Positions 11,690 to 21,955 of a stretch of 64,000 nucleotides of DNA are shown here, piece by piece. The position numbers and the translations under genes were made by a program. Origin of the DNA: Aphrophora alni. Lineage: Eukaryota > Arthropoda > Insecta > Hemiptera > Aphrophoridae. The DNA lies in NCBI GenBank assembly GCA_963513935.1, contig OY740772.1, forward strand, positions 8,388,607 through 8,452,606. The letters run 5' to 3'. The notes beneath the pieces are model-generated. The model did not search any database. It saw nothing but the letters and a program-made list of their open reading frames with translations, and was not told the origin of the DNA. Within the stretch, counting starts at the first letter, position 1. Every line of letters begins with the position of its first letter.

Positions 11690-12172
11690 ATTCCTCTACT
11701 GCTAGACTGCGTAGATGGTTCAGTCTCCTCCTTCGGTTCGTTGCGACTTGCTTCACCTCTCATATAGTCCTTGGTCTTTAGGTTGGTTGTCAATGCTCTT
11801 GTCTTCATTAATTGTTTCGGCTTCCGGTTTTCATTCATTCGCGTAACAAGTCCGAACCAGGAGACTTATTTTCCTCCTGGAACAGGTCCTTTAAAACAGG
11901 TCCTCCATTCTCTTCCTCGTCTGTTTTAAATCCTCCAGTATTCCATAATTTCTAATTCATTCTCTTTTTTCGTGATACTCCTTAGGTACTGCGACGATTC
12001 TATTTTTTGCTTTCCTACTGTCACTTCCGTATAACAATATCGGTTCCAACACCGCTTCTTAAACCCGGATCTTGGTCTTTTTATCAACTCCGTCTTTAAC
12101 AAATGCACAACGAATCGAGAAAAACAAGCATGACTCTCTGTAGTCTCATACATACAAATAAAATGCCATCGT
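11690..12172 (-). pseudogene. Reverse-transcriptase C-terminal relic of a non-LTR element
   Basis: This stretch is richer in G+C than its surroundings. On the minus strand one frame gives KAVLEPILLYGSDSRKAKN, matching the thumb-region pattern PxLLYGSETW of non-LTR reverse transcriptases. It is followed in broken frames by a polar tail of the kind seen at the end of these proteins. Frames shift repeatedly, so it is a decayed fragment, and the clade (RTE- or CR1-like) is uncertain. The right end (12069-12172) recurs at 4620-4729. Confidence 0.5.
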
Positions 12173-12179
12173 TATCCAT

Positions 12180-13180
12180 CTTGTCAGTAATTTCAACACA
12201 AAATTGAAATCATCTTTCTTTGTCCCTATCATTTAAAGTTTCTATTAAATATAATTTGCAACCATTAAATCGCAGTCGTTTTCTTCCCTTTATCACACTT
12301 TCGTTTTGTAGATATTCGTTCTGTCTCGATTAGAGTTTGTTCATTCATGTCATCTGAAACTACTATATGATTGTTTTAATAAATCACAAAAAAATTGATA
12401 TTGTTAAGGATGGATAATGAAACGTGATAATCAGGTTGTCTGAATGATTCAAAAAGTTTACATTTTAGAGAAACTAATTAGCCTATCTTACGGAAATATT
12501 TTGGTCAGAATCAGCCTTAGAGACAGCATTGAATATTAAGATAGGGCCTGAATATATGACGATTTTTAATAATATCAGGTTTTGGTGAAATTGTTATATC
12601 TTTGGCGATTAGTTAAGATTTGTCGTAGATTTATTTCTTCGCGTAGAATAGTGTGATAATAGCAAAAAAGGCTACTTCTATTTTTTTAACTCCATCGAGT
12701 TTTAATTCATTTAAACAAGTAAGTAATCTGAGAAAGTCTAACAAATTTTGTACGTGGAGTTCTTCTGCTCTTGTCCTCCTCATTGTTAGTTGTCGTTTAC
12801 ATTATAGGATAAACGAAAATAAATTACGAGCTTGTAATGTGGTAAGCTTAGGTTAGGTTAGGTTACTCATATAAAAACTTATGAAATTGGAAAAAATCAA
12901 AGTGAAATTGCAAAATGGCGTTCAGTGAAACTTAGAGTGTAGGCAATGTAGGTACTTTCTTCTCTTATATCGGAGGCTGCAACCCTGATAAGACCAATCA
13001 GGCATCGCGGCGTCTCAAGTGTAGATCTATACAATTATGCGAAAAGTTTTTACATCAATAATTGGACGAACTATTTATAGAGAAATTAATAAACAATTGT
13101 TTATTGGGAACTACTGAAGACCTATAAAATGAATTGTTTGACATGAATTTATTTACAGCTCAAGTTGGTGTTGATTTTCT
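12180..13180. other. Intronic DNA; short TTAGG run at 12846-12863
   Basis: AGCTTAGGTTAGGTTAGGTT near 12843-12863 is the only structure seen (about three TTAGG units, in the orientation opposite to the 6-kb arrays). The rest is unrecognised. Confidence 0.55.
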
Positions 13181-13184
13181 ATTG

Positions 13185-13335
13185 ATCAATTTAAAGTAAT
13201 AAACATCACATCGTTGAGCAACCAGCACTGCAGGATCTCTCTATTATTCTCACATTACTTGTGCTATTTCAAGCTATCAATTTCCAATTAAGGGTAAATA
13301 TATTCAGAGTACATTTGCATTTTAAATAAATATAT
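13185..13335 (+). repeat. Dispersed repeat family A, copy 5
   Basis: GAGCAACCAGCACTGCAGGA, CTATTATTCTCACATTACTT, CAATTTCCAATTAAGGGTAA, then a tail TTTTAAATAAATATATCATT like copy 1. Confidence 0.8.
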
Positions 13336-13760
13336 CATTAAATACACTTCAGTTGCATTAAAAGCGTGTTTATCTGTAAGATGGAAATTTATTTCATCGT
13401 TTTGAAAATATAATCCAAGTTTTCTGTTGTGTATTGTATGCGCTAATACAATAGGTAGTTTAAAATTAATAAAAAGTGGTCATTATTTCTCAAAATAAAT
13501 TTTATAATAAAAACTCGCCTGATTGATTTTGTAGGACAATTTACGAAGCTTGATTAAACCCTGCTCTACATTATCGTCTGTATCTACACACAGTCCCCAT
13601 CCTGAGGATGTCTGCTTACTGAACATCCGGTTTCAACAAAACCACTCAAAATGGAAGGCCTACTCGGAGGATCTTACCTATATTCGGTACAAAATTCCGC
13701 TCCACAATTGTCGCAGACTTCGATTATACAAACCAAAACACTAAGCTAGCTCGCTCGAGA

Positions 13761-13783
13761 CAATTACTACTGAGTAGTAATTG
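13761..13783. repeat. Perfect 23-nt palindrome (11-bp arms)
   Basis: CAATTACTACT, G, AGTAGTAATTG. It lies 24 bases upstream of the hammerhead-like site at 13807. Confidence 0.9.
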
Positions 13784-13806
13784 TAGTTATTAAGGTTAGT
13801 GTGCCT

Positions 13807-13840
13807 CTGAAGATGATAACAATGTTATTGAAATGTACAT
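13807..13840 (+). ncRNA. Hammerhead-ribozyme-like motif a
   Basis: CTGAAGA, T, a six-pair hairpin GATAAC/GTTATT with loop AAT, GAA, then palindrome ATGTACAT followed by T. The order matches the hammerhead core (CUGANGA, stem II, GAA, short self-complementary stem III, H17). The extra T before stem II is non-canonical but recurs at the other sites. Confidence 0.45.
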
Positions 13841-14049
13841 TAGGTAGAATAAACATAACGATACAGTCTTTGTGTTGTTAGTATTTTATTGTGGTTTTTT
13901 GGAATTTTCTTTCATTGTATATTTACCACAGTGTTCTAGTGATTCATATAAAGAACAAATATCTAAAACAATTAAATAACTTTAATTGTGCAAGTAAAAT
14001 GGCAATTGAGGAAATACCTCAAATGAACCTTCATTGCTAATAATTTGAA

Positions 14050-14565
14050 TAGTTTTCCCATCAATTACAATGAGCGCTTGCGAGATACCCAAAGGTCTAA
14101 TACCGACATTAGAGTTATGGATGAATGCTTCATTTAGAATCAAATTAAACTGAAGTATCCAAATAAATTGTTCTCCATCTCAGCAAATGAAACGGTTGAA
14201 GAACTGTATGCTCTTTGGAAAGTCATCTGCTGAAAAAAATCATTATTGGAATATCACAAATCCTTATTAGGAACAATTGAACATTTATAAAAGTAACTTT
14301 TTAGTTGAAATTCTTTAGTATACTTAAATTTAAATGTATACCTATCTACTTCAAACTAACGTTTGTAAATGGAACGATTTAAAACAATAAATAACATGCA
14401 CGTGATTAACCAGGACAGTATTGAATCCATTATTCCCACAGGACTTGTGCAATTGGAAGGGTTGAATTTCTAATTAAGTTTATCTTAAGTACCCCAGTGG
14501 TTTAATATCACGGCATTGACGTTGTTTAGCTTGAGGTGTAAAATGATTGTCATTTATCTGAAGGT
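14050..14565 (+). repeat. Dispersed repeat family A, copy 6 with long 5' part
   Basis: CATCAATTACAATGAGCG, ACCCAAAGGTCTAATACCGA, CTTTGGAAAGTCA, AATATCACAAATCC, then the core (AATAAATAACATGCACGTGA, CATTATTCCCACAGGACTTG, CAATTGGAAGGG) and tail TTGACGTTGTTTAGCTTGAG. This is the longest copy, so the family unit is at least 500 bp. Confidence 0.8.
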
Positions 14566-14737
14566 TGTTTGAATGATTCAAATGTTTCAAATTTTGTCAA
14601 TTTTTATCCTGTCGAACGATTTTATTTATAACAGTTTATAGAGGTGGTAATTAAAATCGGGGGAATGCCAAAATATGTGAAGAATTTGGTGCCGAGTTGG
14701 GATTTGACGTATTTTAATCGAAAAAAGATTTCTGTTT

Positions 14738-14761
14738 AAAAAAAAAAAAAAAAAAAAAAAA
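14738..14761. repeat. Poly-A run, 24 bases
   Basis: Uninterrupted A run, which could be the tail of an unidentified retrosequence. Confidence 0.95.
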
Positions 14762-15129
14762 TCACATTTCAAAACTTTAATCAGAAAAATAATCGACATA
14801 TTTTTGACATACTGTTCGTCTGACATTACCTCATTGTTTTATTGTATTTGCCAATTTACAGACACCCAGAAATGTAAACAAAAGATGTTTTGAAATAATA
14901 AATTTTAAAAATATCAACAACAATGACCAATGGGTGATACCATTCAATGGACATCTAATGTGAATGGACAAGGAACGAATAGCAAAGAAGCTCCTATTGT
15001 TCCAGAATATAAAAATCAGAGATACCGTGGATCTAAGTATGGAAACATGGAAAAAACAGAAATCACAATACTAGAAATTGATTATAGAGACAGGTACAGA
15101 AAGAAGATTTAAAGAGTCTGATGAATGAA

Positions 15130-15370
15130 TAAAAAAATAATAACCGAAAAAGGAGAGAACGTACGACAAGAAGGAGCCAGAGAGTGAAAGAATCTTATCG
15201 CTAGAAAAAATTGAATTGTGTAACTTAGTCTTTAGAAGGCTGAATCGGGGGGGGGAGGGGGTAAATAAAACACGTAATTAGAATGACGAAAACCAAATAT
15301 GGGGGTTCAGAAATCTAAATATGTAGGTGAATTTCTAACCCTAAACATCAATTAGAAAGCAGCAGTGTAA
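15130..15370 (+). repeat. Direct repeat copy 1 of the segment enclosed at 16440-16673
   Basis: Shares ATAACCGAAAAAGGAGAG, ACGACAAGAAGGAGCCAGAG, AAAACACGTAATTAGAATGA, AAACCAAATATGGGGGTTCA and AACCCTAAACATCAATTAGA with the second copy. It also carries a G-rich run (AATCGGGGGGGGGAGGGGG). This copy lacks the flanking inverted repeats. Confidence 0.92.
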
Positions 15371-16080
15371 GAGAGACCCAGAAAACATTTATATGGTTTT
15401 AAGTCAGTGTCAGAAAACATACAAGTCCAAATCTGTGTCATATTAGGGTAAAGTTATGTTACTATAATACTGTAGCAGACCAGAATGTATTTACACAGCA
15501 GAAAGAAGAGATTTATTGAAGATAGAAGAGGAAGTACGAAAGTTCTTAAGAAAAATCCTGGTCTCAAGAAGATTTACAAGTGATTTCAAGTATTAAACCA
15601 TTTTACCAACTCAAGTAAGTCCACACCATGAGAAATCTGAAAAGATTTCGATCACATTTATAAAATTAGGACGCAGACTGATGGTCGAAATTATCATAAT
15701 CAAGAAAATAGGCTTCGTTTTGATAAAATACAGAACATGTAGGTAAGTACAGATTCCTACAAAAATGTTCTATGATGTAAAACAGTACGGAATCAAGAAG
15801 GAAGATATAAGGAACAGAGAAATAATCAGAGGGAAAATTATAGCGAACGCTGTAAAACTATCAAACTTAGAGGAAGAGTATTTTCGGGTAAAAATTAAAC
15901 TAACAAAGCCGGAAGGTGAAAGAGAACTGGTGGAAGGGAAAGGATAAATTTGTTTAAACCATAGATAACTGTAACAAATAATAATAGTTAAAAAAAAATT
16001 AATTCTAGAAAAAAGTGTCTAAAATCTTTTCATTCCATCACAATAATTTCTCACCATGGCTCATATAAAGGGAGACAGTA
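15371..16080. other. A-rich intronic DNA between the direct repeats
   Basis: Purine-rich on the + strand with short open stretches (for example 15765-15947) rich in Lys and Glu. No recognised motif. It may be a remnant of the element that supplied the direct repeats. Confidence 0.4.
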
Positions 16081-16084
16081 ATTA

Positions 16085-16262
16085 TGTAATCTCTAATCTT
16101 AATCAGATTATTTAAAATATTTCAGTCTAAGACAGGAAGTTCTTGTCTACAAAAGTGTACAAAAGGCTTGTTCTAACGTTATCCTCTTTATAGTAGAGCA
16201 GATCTTAGACAAGACTTTGGGAAATCTTTAAAATGTCTTAACAAACTTCTGTGGTCGTATAG
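16085..16262 (-). repeat. Dispersed repeat family B, copy 4, reverse orientation
   Basis: The reverse complement reads TTGTTAAGACATTTTA, GATTTCCCAAAGTCTTGTCT, GATCTGCTCTACTATAAAG, GTAGACAAGAACTTCCTGTC and TTAGACTGAAATATT, aligning with the copy at 7835. Confidence 0.8.
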
Positions 16263-16385
16263 TGAGAATTCGATGTTAAATGTGAAAAAGGAGAAGTGTA
16301 TCGTCTCGTAAATTATAGAAAACGCTTTCTTTTATTTTACTTGTTTACACTGATGACCGACGGTACTTGATAGAATTTCATTTTA

Positions 16386-16727
16386 ACAAATAAAACACAA
16401 TTTTTCTTTTGTAAAATTCTATAATTTATTTGGTCTAGCCAAAAAAAATAACCGAAAAAGGAGAGGAAGTATGACAAGAAGGAGCTAGAGGATGAAGGAA
16501 TCTTACTGCTTGAAAAAATTGAATTGTGTAACAGCCTGTAGAAGGCTGAATCGGAGGGGGGGGGAATAAAACACGTAATTAGAATGACGAAAACCAAATA
16601 TGGGGGTTCAGAAATCTAAATATGTAGGTGAATTTCTAACCCTAAACATCAATTAGAAAGCAGCAGTTGGAAAGCTAGACCAAATAAATTATACAATATT
16701 ACAAAAGAAAAATTGTGTTTTATTTGT
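16386..16727. mobile_element. Foldback element: 54-bp inverted repeats enclosing a 234-bp segment
   Basis: Arms are 16386-16439 and 16674-16727. They are reverse complements with only two mismatches by my count (inner ends GCTAGACCAAATAAATTATA, outer ends ACAAAAGAAAAATTGTGTTT). The enclosed 16440-16673 duplicates 15146-15360, and its homology starts at the inner edge of the left arm. No transposase is encoded. Confidence 0.85.
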
Positions 16728-17207
16728 TTTTATTTTACTTTTAACTTTATATATGGTGAGAAAACTCCTTCAATACTTGTTGGCGTGTATACGTCCATGT
16801 ACGTACAAAACAACGTCAAACTCTAAACCAACCAAAATACGTTAATATTATGAGTTTTGACGAAATCAGATCAAATTGATTAGATTTTGTTTTAGTCGGA
16901 AAATATAATTAAAAAGTATAATTAGCGGTCTGACTATTCTAATATTCACAAAAAGTAACATTAAAATGTGTTCTGCGGTTTACCTGTTTGATTTTTAAAT
17001 TAAAAAAAAAAAAAATTGTCTATGAGTGGTAACAAACTGTTTGTAGAAAAGAGTACATTATTAAAAATAAACTGTAATAAAACACGAAATTTGCCCTCTT
17101 AAAAAAATAAGAATTATATTTTTGATTTTAACGCTTATGCGTTCTTTTATACCAGCTAGTATTACTAATTAAATAATATTCAATAATATTTCAAGTGAAA
17201 AATATAC

Positions 17208-17280
17208 GACCTAGACTGGGAATCGAACCCAGGACCTTTGGCTTTACGCGCCAATGCTCTACCAACTGAGCTATCCTAGT
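17208..17280 (-). pseudogene. tRNA-like sequence (GUA anticodon), head of a SINE-like repeat
   Basis: Folds as a cloverleaf: D arm GCTC/GAGC, anticodon stem TTGGC/GCCAA with loop GCGTAAA (anticodon GTA, but C rather than U at position 33), and T arm CTGGG/CCCAG with loop TTCGATT. The acceptor stem has one mismatch and two wobbles. Pol III A box (TAGCTCAGTTGG) and B box (GGTTCGATTCC) are intact. Three degenerate copies within 1 kb share flanks (TTTCAAGTGAAAAATATACG), so it is most likely a tRNA-derived SINE rather than a functional tRNA-Tyr. Confidence 0.7.
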
Positions 17281-17458
17281 CGCTTCCCAGTTACGATTAA
17301 TTGCTGCAATTTTGAGTTTCCAAATTAATTACCTCCCATGTGCGACATTGAAATGAAGTTTTACTCATTTTTCAGCCCTTACGCATGTATTTATTGATTT
17401 TTTAATTATATAAGCGGAAAAATCAAATTATTAAAAAATCAATAAACAATATTATTAA

Positions 17459-17523
17459 GACCTAGACTGGGAATTGAACCCGGGACTTTTGGCTTTACGT
17501 TCTAACTGAGCTACCCTTAGTCG
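17459..17523 (-). repeat. Degenerate tRNA-like SINE unit 2
   Basis: The T arm and B-box region (GGGAATTGAACCCGGG on the + strand) and A box are present. About 11 bases are missing around the anticodon stem. The downstream block CTGCAATTTTCATCTTAT is shared with the other units. Confidence 0.75.
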
Positions 17524-17890
17524 CTTCCCAGCTTAGGGGGTACATTTCTCACTTGACTTCGCTTTTGCTGCAATTTTCATCTTATCAAATTCATTACCTC
17601 ATTACAAACGAAATTCAAATTAATATTTACTCAACTCCCCTTTACACTAGTATTATTAATTTTAATGTTGGATTTTAATGCTATACTTATTACTATTTCA
17701 AGTGAAAAATATACGACCTAGACTGGAAATGAAATCCAGCACCATTTTTGATATTATAATGTTTAAGTGTAGAATTGTTGAAATTTAAGTTCATAAAACT
17801 TTACTTTTATTAATAGTCCAGTCAAATAGCAATCTTAGAGATTCATTCCAACTTCTACTTTCCAAATAATATTTCAAGTGAAAAATATAC

Positions 17891-17966
17891 GACCTAGACT
17901 GGGAATTGAACCCAGGTCTTTTAGTATTACGGGCTAATGTTCTACCAACTGAGCAATTCTTAGTAG
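17891..17966 (-). repeat. Degenerate tRNA-like SINE unit 3
   Basis: Same flanks and T arm as unit 1 with substitutions through the anticodon arm. It forms the left arm of an inverted pair with 18167-18228. Confidence 0.75.
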
Positions 17967-18166
17967 CTTCCCCAACATAGGGTGCACACTTCTCACTTGA
18001 CTTTGCTTTTACTGCAATTTTCGATTTATTAAATTAATTACCTCGTTACAAACGACATTGAAATTAATATTTACTCAACCTGCAGCCCTTTCGTTTGTAT
18101 TTATTAATTTTTGGTTTTAACTTATAGGTTTTTTAATCTAGCTAGTATTACTAATTAAATAATATT

Positions 18167-18228
18167 AATAGCTCAGTTGGTAGAGCATTGGCGAGCAAAG
18201 CCAAAAGTCCTGGGTTCAATCTAGGTCG
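18167..18228 (+). repeat. Degenerate tRNA-like SINE unit 4, opposite orientation
   Basis: ATAGCTCAGTTGGTAGAGCA, TTGGCGAGCAAAGCCAA, CTGGGTTCAATCTAGGTCG. The 3' half of the T arm is deleted. Confidence 0.75.
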
Positions 18229-18496
18229 TATATTTTTCACTTGAAATATTATTTAAAAAGTGACGTTGGAATGAATCACTAAGATTGCTATTTGACTGCA
18301 CGATTAATAAAAGTAAATTTTTATCAATTTAAATTTCAACAATTCTAAACTTAAACATTGTAATATCAAAAATGGTGTTATAGTCTTGACATTTGTGTAC
18401 AAGATGGTGGATTTGTGTAGCCAACACCTACAGGGGAAAATTATTTTCTTCAAAAATTGTCCTTTTCTCTCTTCATCTATCTAAATCTCTAAATTT

Positions 18497-18525
18497 CTGA
18501 AGATGTAATCTATCCGAAACGCGTC
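18497..18525 (+). ncRNA. Hammerhead-like motif b (GAAACGCGTC core)
   Basis: CTGAAGA, T, an 11-base interval with only weak pairing, GAA, palindrome ACGCGT, C. The conserved ends fit the series but stem II is poor, so it is probably decayed. Confidence 0.3.
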
Positions 18526-18539
18526 AAAAAAAGTAAAAT

Positions 18540-19075
18540 GTATTGAAGAAAAGCAGATAATAATAATGATAATTGGGCGATCCTGTTGGTAAAAAGACTA
18601 AAGATTAATAATCTCAGTTTAACACAATAGAATATTGGATTTAGTTAACCAACGAGTGTGGTGTACACAGAGACACAGATTGCCAATACTCTGGCTACAT
18701 CAAAGCTAAACCACCGATAACAGCTAACAGCACTCGGCGACTGAGTGTTTTCAATCCCCCAGGGCTCTCAATAGCAAATACACACAACTCCAAACGAGAT
18801 TTCATTCAAAGTGTTAGCTCTTTCCTAATCGAATGCTTTTATTAGTTTAAATTTGTGTCACTGTATACAATTTAGTGATTTTTAATTATAAATATCTGTC
18901 AAGTGCAGAAGCATATTTTCTTTGGTAAATTGAATAGACGGTGCGAAAATATTGCGCAAACGTTCTCACTCGCACATCCCCAAAACCAAATAAAAATAGA
19001 CCAAAAGTTATTGCCACCAAAAATGTCAGTTTGATTATTGTCAAAAATAGCGTATGAACCATGGTCACCGTCTTT

Positions 19076-19078
<3 letters not shown>
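18540..19078. other. Intronic DNA, nothing recognised
   Basis: No supported coding or repeat feature. The 60-codon open stretch at 18886-19068 (minus) has no motif. Confidence 0.45.

Positions 19079-19111
<33 letters not shown>
19079..19111. repeat. (TA)n microsatellite
   Basis: About 33 bp of TA. Confidence 0.97.
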
Positions 19112-19113
<2 letters not shown>

Positions 19114-19519
19114 ACTATATATTGTATATATATTTCAATAAGAGCCTAAACTTACTTCGTCTGTGCCTTAAACATTTCCTCAACATAAATCGGACTTAAT
19201 TAAAATCCAGCTTTTTTAATATTGTTAATCAATATTATTATTTTTACAATTATTACTAAACCATATTATATTTTTACTTCCGGTTTTGTCATGGGTTTGG
19301 GTTATTAATTACTACGTTTCACTAAGATTTGAACGAAATCGGTAGAGCTTATTTTGAGAAATTAAATATTTTGTAATAGCACCTATTATTGTTTTACCAA
19401 TAACTCAAAAACCGGAATCTTTTGTTTGGGTCTTTAAGGAAAGGCTACACTTAAATAAAGTACGATCAATATCTTCAGAACCAATTATTTAAAAAAAAAA
19501 ATAGTTTTTTGTTTATTTA

Positions 19520-20705
19520 TGACGTAACTCCTCAAGATTTTAGTGGTTTTTTTTAATAAACAGAGTGGAAAAGTTTTACAACATTTATTTTCGAAACAAG
19601 TAGAGATGAAAACTTCTAACTTTTGCCAAACTTCATAGGAAAACTTCTTTCATTTTTTTGTAGTAAATACGTTATGCCATTTTTAAGGGGTGTTTCAAAA
19701 GGGGGAACCTTCATTTTTTCAAATAGCAACCCCCATTGAGTGACTTGTCATTTTAAAGGGCATAAACAAAACAAATTTTAGTCCCTTGGAAAAGTCTCTA
19801 CGATATTTGTAAACGGAATTATGGGGGCTAGACGTCGAATTTTGAGTTTTATATTTGTCATGGGTAGTAATGAAAAAAGAAAAAAATACTGATGTAATTT
19901 TTTTTAAAGTAAGTAAACAGCCTACTTACAGTATGTAACTAAATGAACACACTATTAAGTAATTTTTTTTTTTTTAAGCAAACCGACCACCCCAATTTTT
20001 GAAAGTTTTTTCCCCCTATTATGACATATTATTTTAAAGGATAATTTCAGACAAAACTAATGACAAATAGAATAAGTCTATACAATTTCTTTAAATAAAT
20101 TAGTTTTTATTTTGGTATTTTACTTTCGTTGTTATTGGATTAGTTCATTATTTCAACCAAAGTAGTCATGGGGACTTTTCATCACTTTTCTCTTGCAATT
20201 CCATTTAAAATGATATGTCACATGATAGTTAAAAAGAAATTCGCTATTGGCTTCCTCCTTTAAAAATTGGGACCGGTTTGCTAAAATAGGAAAAAAATAT
20301 ATAAAAGTATGTTCAGTTAGTTAAATTAACAGTTAATACAAATTTTAATTAAGTTTTTGTTTTTCATTAATATCCACAACAAATAGAAAACTCTCACAAT
20401 TTGACTTTTAGCCCCTATACGAAGAGACTTTTACAAGTTACTAAAATTTGTCTTTTTTATTCCCTTCAAAATGTAGTCACAATATGGGGGTTGCTATTTA
20501 AAGAAATTAAGGTCACCCCTCTTAAATCCTCTTAAAAAAGGGCAAAACGTATTTAGCTCACAACAAGTGAAAGAATTTCCCCAATATAAGGTTTGGCAAA
20601 AGTTAAAAGTTTTCATTTCTATTCGTTCAGATATTAGAGGTTGCAAGACGTTTTTCCACTGTAAATATACAATTTTTCTTTATATAAAGTAAAAAAAAAA
20701 ATCCC
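19520..20705. mobile_element. Long palindromic (foldback) element, about 1.2 kb
   Basis: The two halves are imperfect reverse complements almost to the centre (about 20110). Paired blocks include GTGGAAAAGTTTTACAAC with GTTGCAAGACGTTTTTCCAC; ATAGCAACCCCCAT with ATGGGGGTTGCTAT; AAGTCTCTACG with CGAAGAGACTTTT; and TAAGCAAACCGACC with GGACCGGTTTGCTA. No transposase ORF. This resembles a foldback/MITE-type element, and its transcript could form a dsRNA of roughly 575 bp per arm. Confidence 0.85.
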
Positions 20706-20752
20706 GGATATATGGCCAAAATATTTACACATCAAATTTGATTAAAATCGGT

Positions 20753-21140
20753 TCACAGGTTTGGACTGTATACTGTAGAGTACTGTACAGACGACGGACA
20801 ATTAATTGTCCTAAAACTGAATATATCCGCAAAAAAACTTGACATTAATTTTGGACTCCACACTTCTCTAAAAATTACGAAGATATCAAGAAACAAATCA
20901 AACAACATTTTGTTACCAACAATTTTAGTTGTAGTTTTTAAAAATTCGTGATTTTTTTTTTTTATTTCGAAAATTTTCACTACTATCTTTATTCTATTTG
21001 TATTCAAAAAATCATAGATACACTTGTAATATTATTCTAAGTTATCTTTATCGCTTACATTTCCTTTAATATGTTCTAAATGTTATATAGACTTAATTAT
21101 ATTATTTAAATATCTAACAATATATGTACCTCTGTTTCAG
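20753..21140. other. Intronic DNA up to the C1A exon acceptor
   Basis: No feature apart from the acceptor. The short minus-strand open stretch at 20753-21007 has no recognisable motif. Confidence 0.5.
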
Positions 21141-21223
21141 TGTGCAGTTTCGTTGTACATAAACGGTGCCATGAATTCGTGTCGTTTACGTGCCCGGGGG
21201 CGGATAAGGGCCCAGATTCCGAT
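21141..21223 (+). CDS. Pkc53E: Conventional protein kinase C, internal exon (second half of C1A domain)
   Basis: This internal exon encodes the C-terminal half of the first diacylglycerol/phorbol-ester-binding C1 domain of a conventional PKC, the Ca2+- and lipid-activated Ser/Thr kinase recruited to membranes. The first two bases complete a split Val codon (phase 1 upstream). The following residues read [17 protein letters not shown], then [10 protein letters not shown]. Zinc-ligand spacing C-x4-H-x2-C-x7-C matches the C1 consensus exactly, and the GADKGPD linker is typical of alpha/beta/gamma-type PKCs. It is preceded by a pyrimidine-rich TGTTTCAG acceptor and followed by GTAAGT, leaving phase 0. 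It joins without gap to the exon at 56813. The exon for the N-terminal half of C1A is not visible upstream. The Pkc53E symbol is a best guess among insect conventional PKC paralogues. Confidence 0.94.
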
Positions 21224-21955
21224 GTAAGTATAGATTCTGACAGCACTTAAACTATGCATAATTTATTAGCAATGTAATAGCTCTTCTAGTTTATTAAATT
21301 ACTTTATAAATATGTATTTGATATCAACTAATCTCAGCTTGGAGCTATAAAAAATTGCGTTTAAATAGACCATCTATATACATGAAGCCTCATTATTGAT
21401 TATATTAAAGCGATTTAGAAGAGCTTGAGGCCAAATTCACGTACTCAGAGTAAAAATTCGACCTCCCTGTAACGCGAAGTAAGTTCGCGACATGTAGAAT
21501 ACGATAAAATACTGTAATAATTATTAACCTTATAAAGCAATAAAATAACTAATTAAGGACTTTTGTTTATTGTTTTTCGTTACAAAACTGGTGTATTTTA
21601 AAAATTGTTTAATTTTTGTAGAATCCGTAGAGTTGGTAGTACACGTTTACATTTATTTTCAGACGAAGGTTTCTCACATTATGATAATTTAATTTTACCT
21701 ATTTACATATTTAACTAAAAATAAATAAAGCAAATTGAAATTATATTTAATATATCTGATAGGACATACATTTTGTTTTGTAGATGATTCTAAAATTTCT
21801 AGTATTGTCTGAACATCTACTATCGCGTTTTACCAACTCCATTTTCAAAAACTATTTACATATTGCTTCGTCCCTTAACGGAGTCGTCTTATTTAACCTA
21901 CCTAACGTCCCCTCTCCTCTACTTGTAGCCTATATCTGCTCCGACCTTGTATGTG

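Larger units (their letters stand above)
17738..18376. repeat. Inverted repeat, arms of about 200 bp around SINE units 3 and 4
   Basis: The left arm 17738-17965 read in reverse matches 18167-18376: GTCGTATATTTTTCACTTGA, TTGGAATGAATC, TAAGATTGCTATTTGACTG, AAATTTCAACAATTCTA and AATATCAAAAATGGTG. About 200 bp of non-repeat spacer separates the arms. Confidence 0.85.
1..21140 (+). other. PKC intron upstream of the C1A exon (partial)
   Basis: Inferred from the 3' splice acceptor at 21139-21140. No sequence encoding the N-terminal half of C1A (the KQPTFCSHC / WGFGKQGF region) was recognised here, so this appears to be one intron extending beyond the left edge. It is filled with repeats and retroelement relics listed separately. 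Confidence 0.75.

Noticed and set aside
13590..13660. GAGGATGTCTGC...ACATCCGGTTTCAAC considered as another hammerhead-like site
   Set aside because: The GTTTC box is in the wrong orientation relative to CTGAGGA, so the core cannot form.
17208..17280. Functional tRNA-Tyr gene
   Set aside because: C33 instead of U33, acceptor mismatch, and degenerate sister copies with shared non-tRNA flanks indicate a SINE head.
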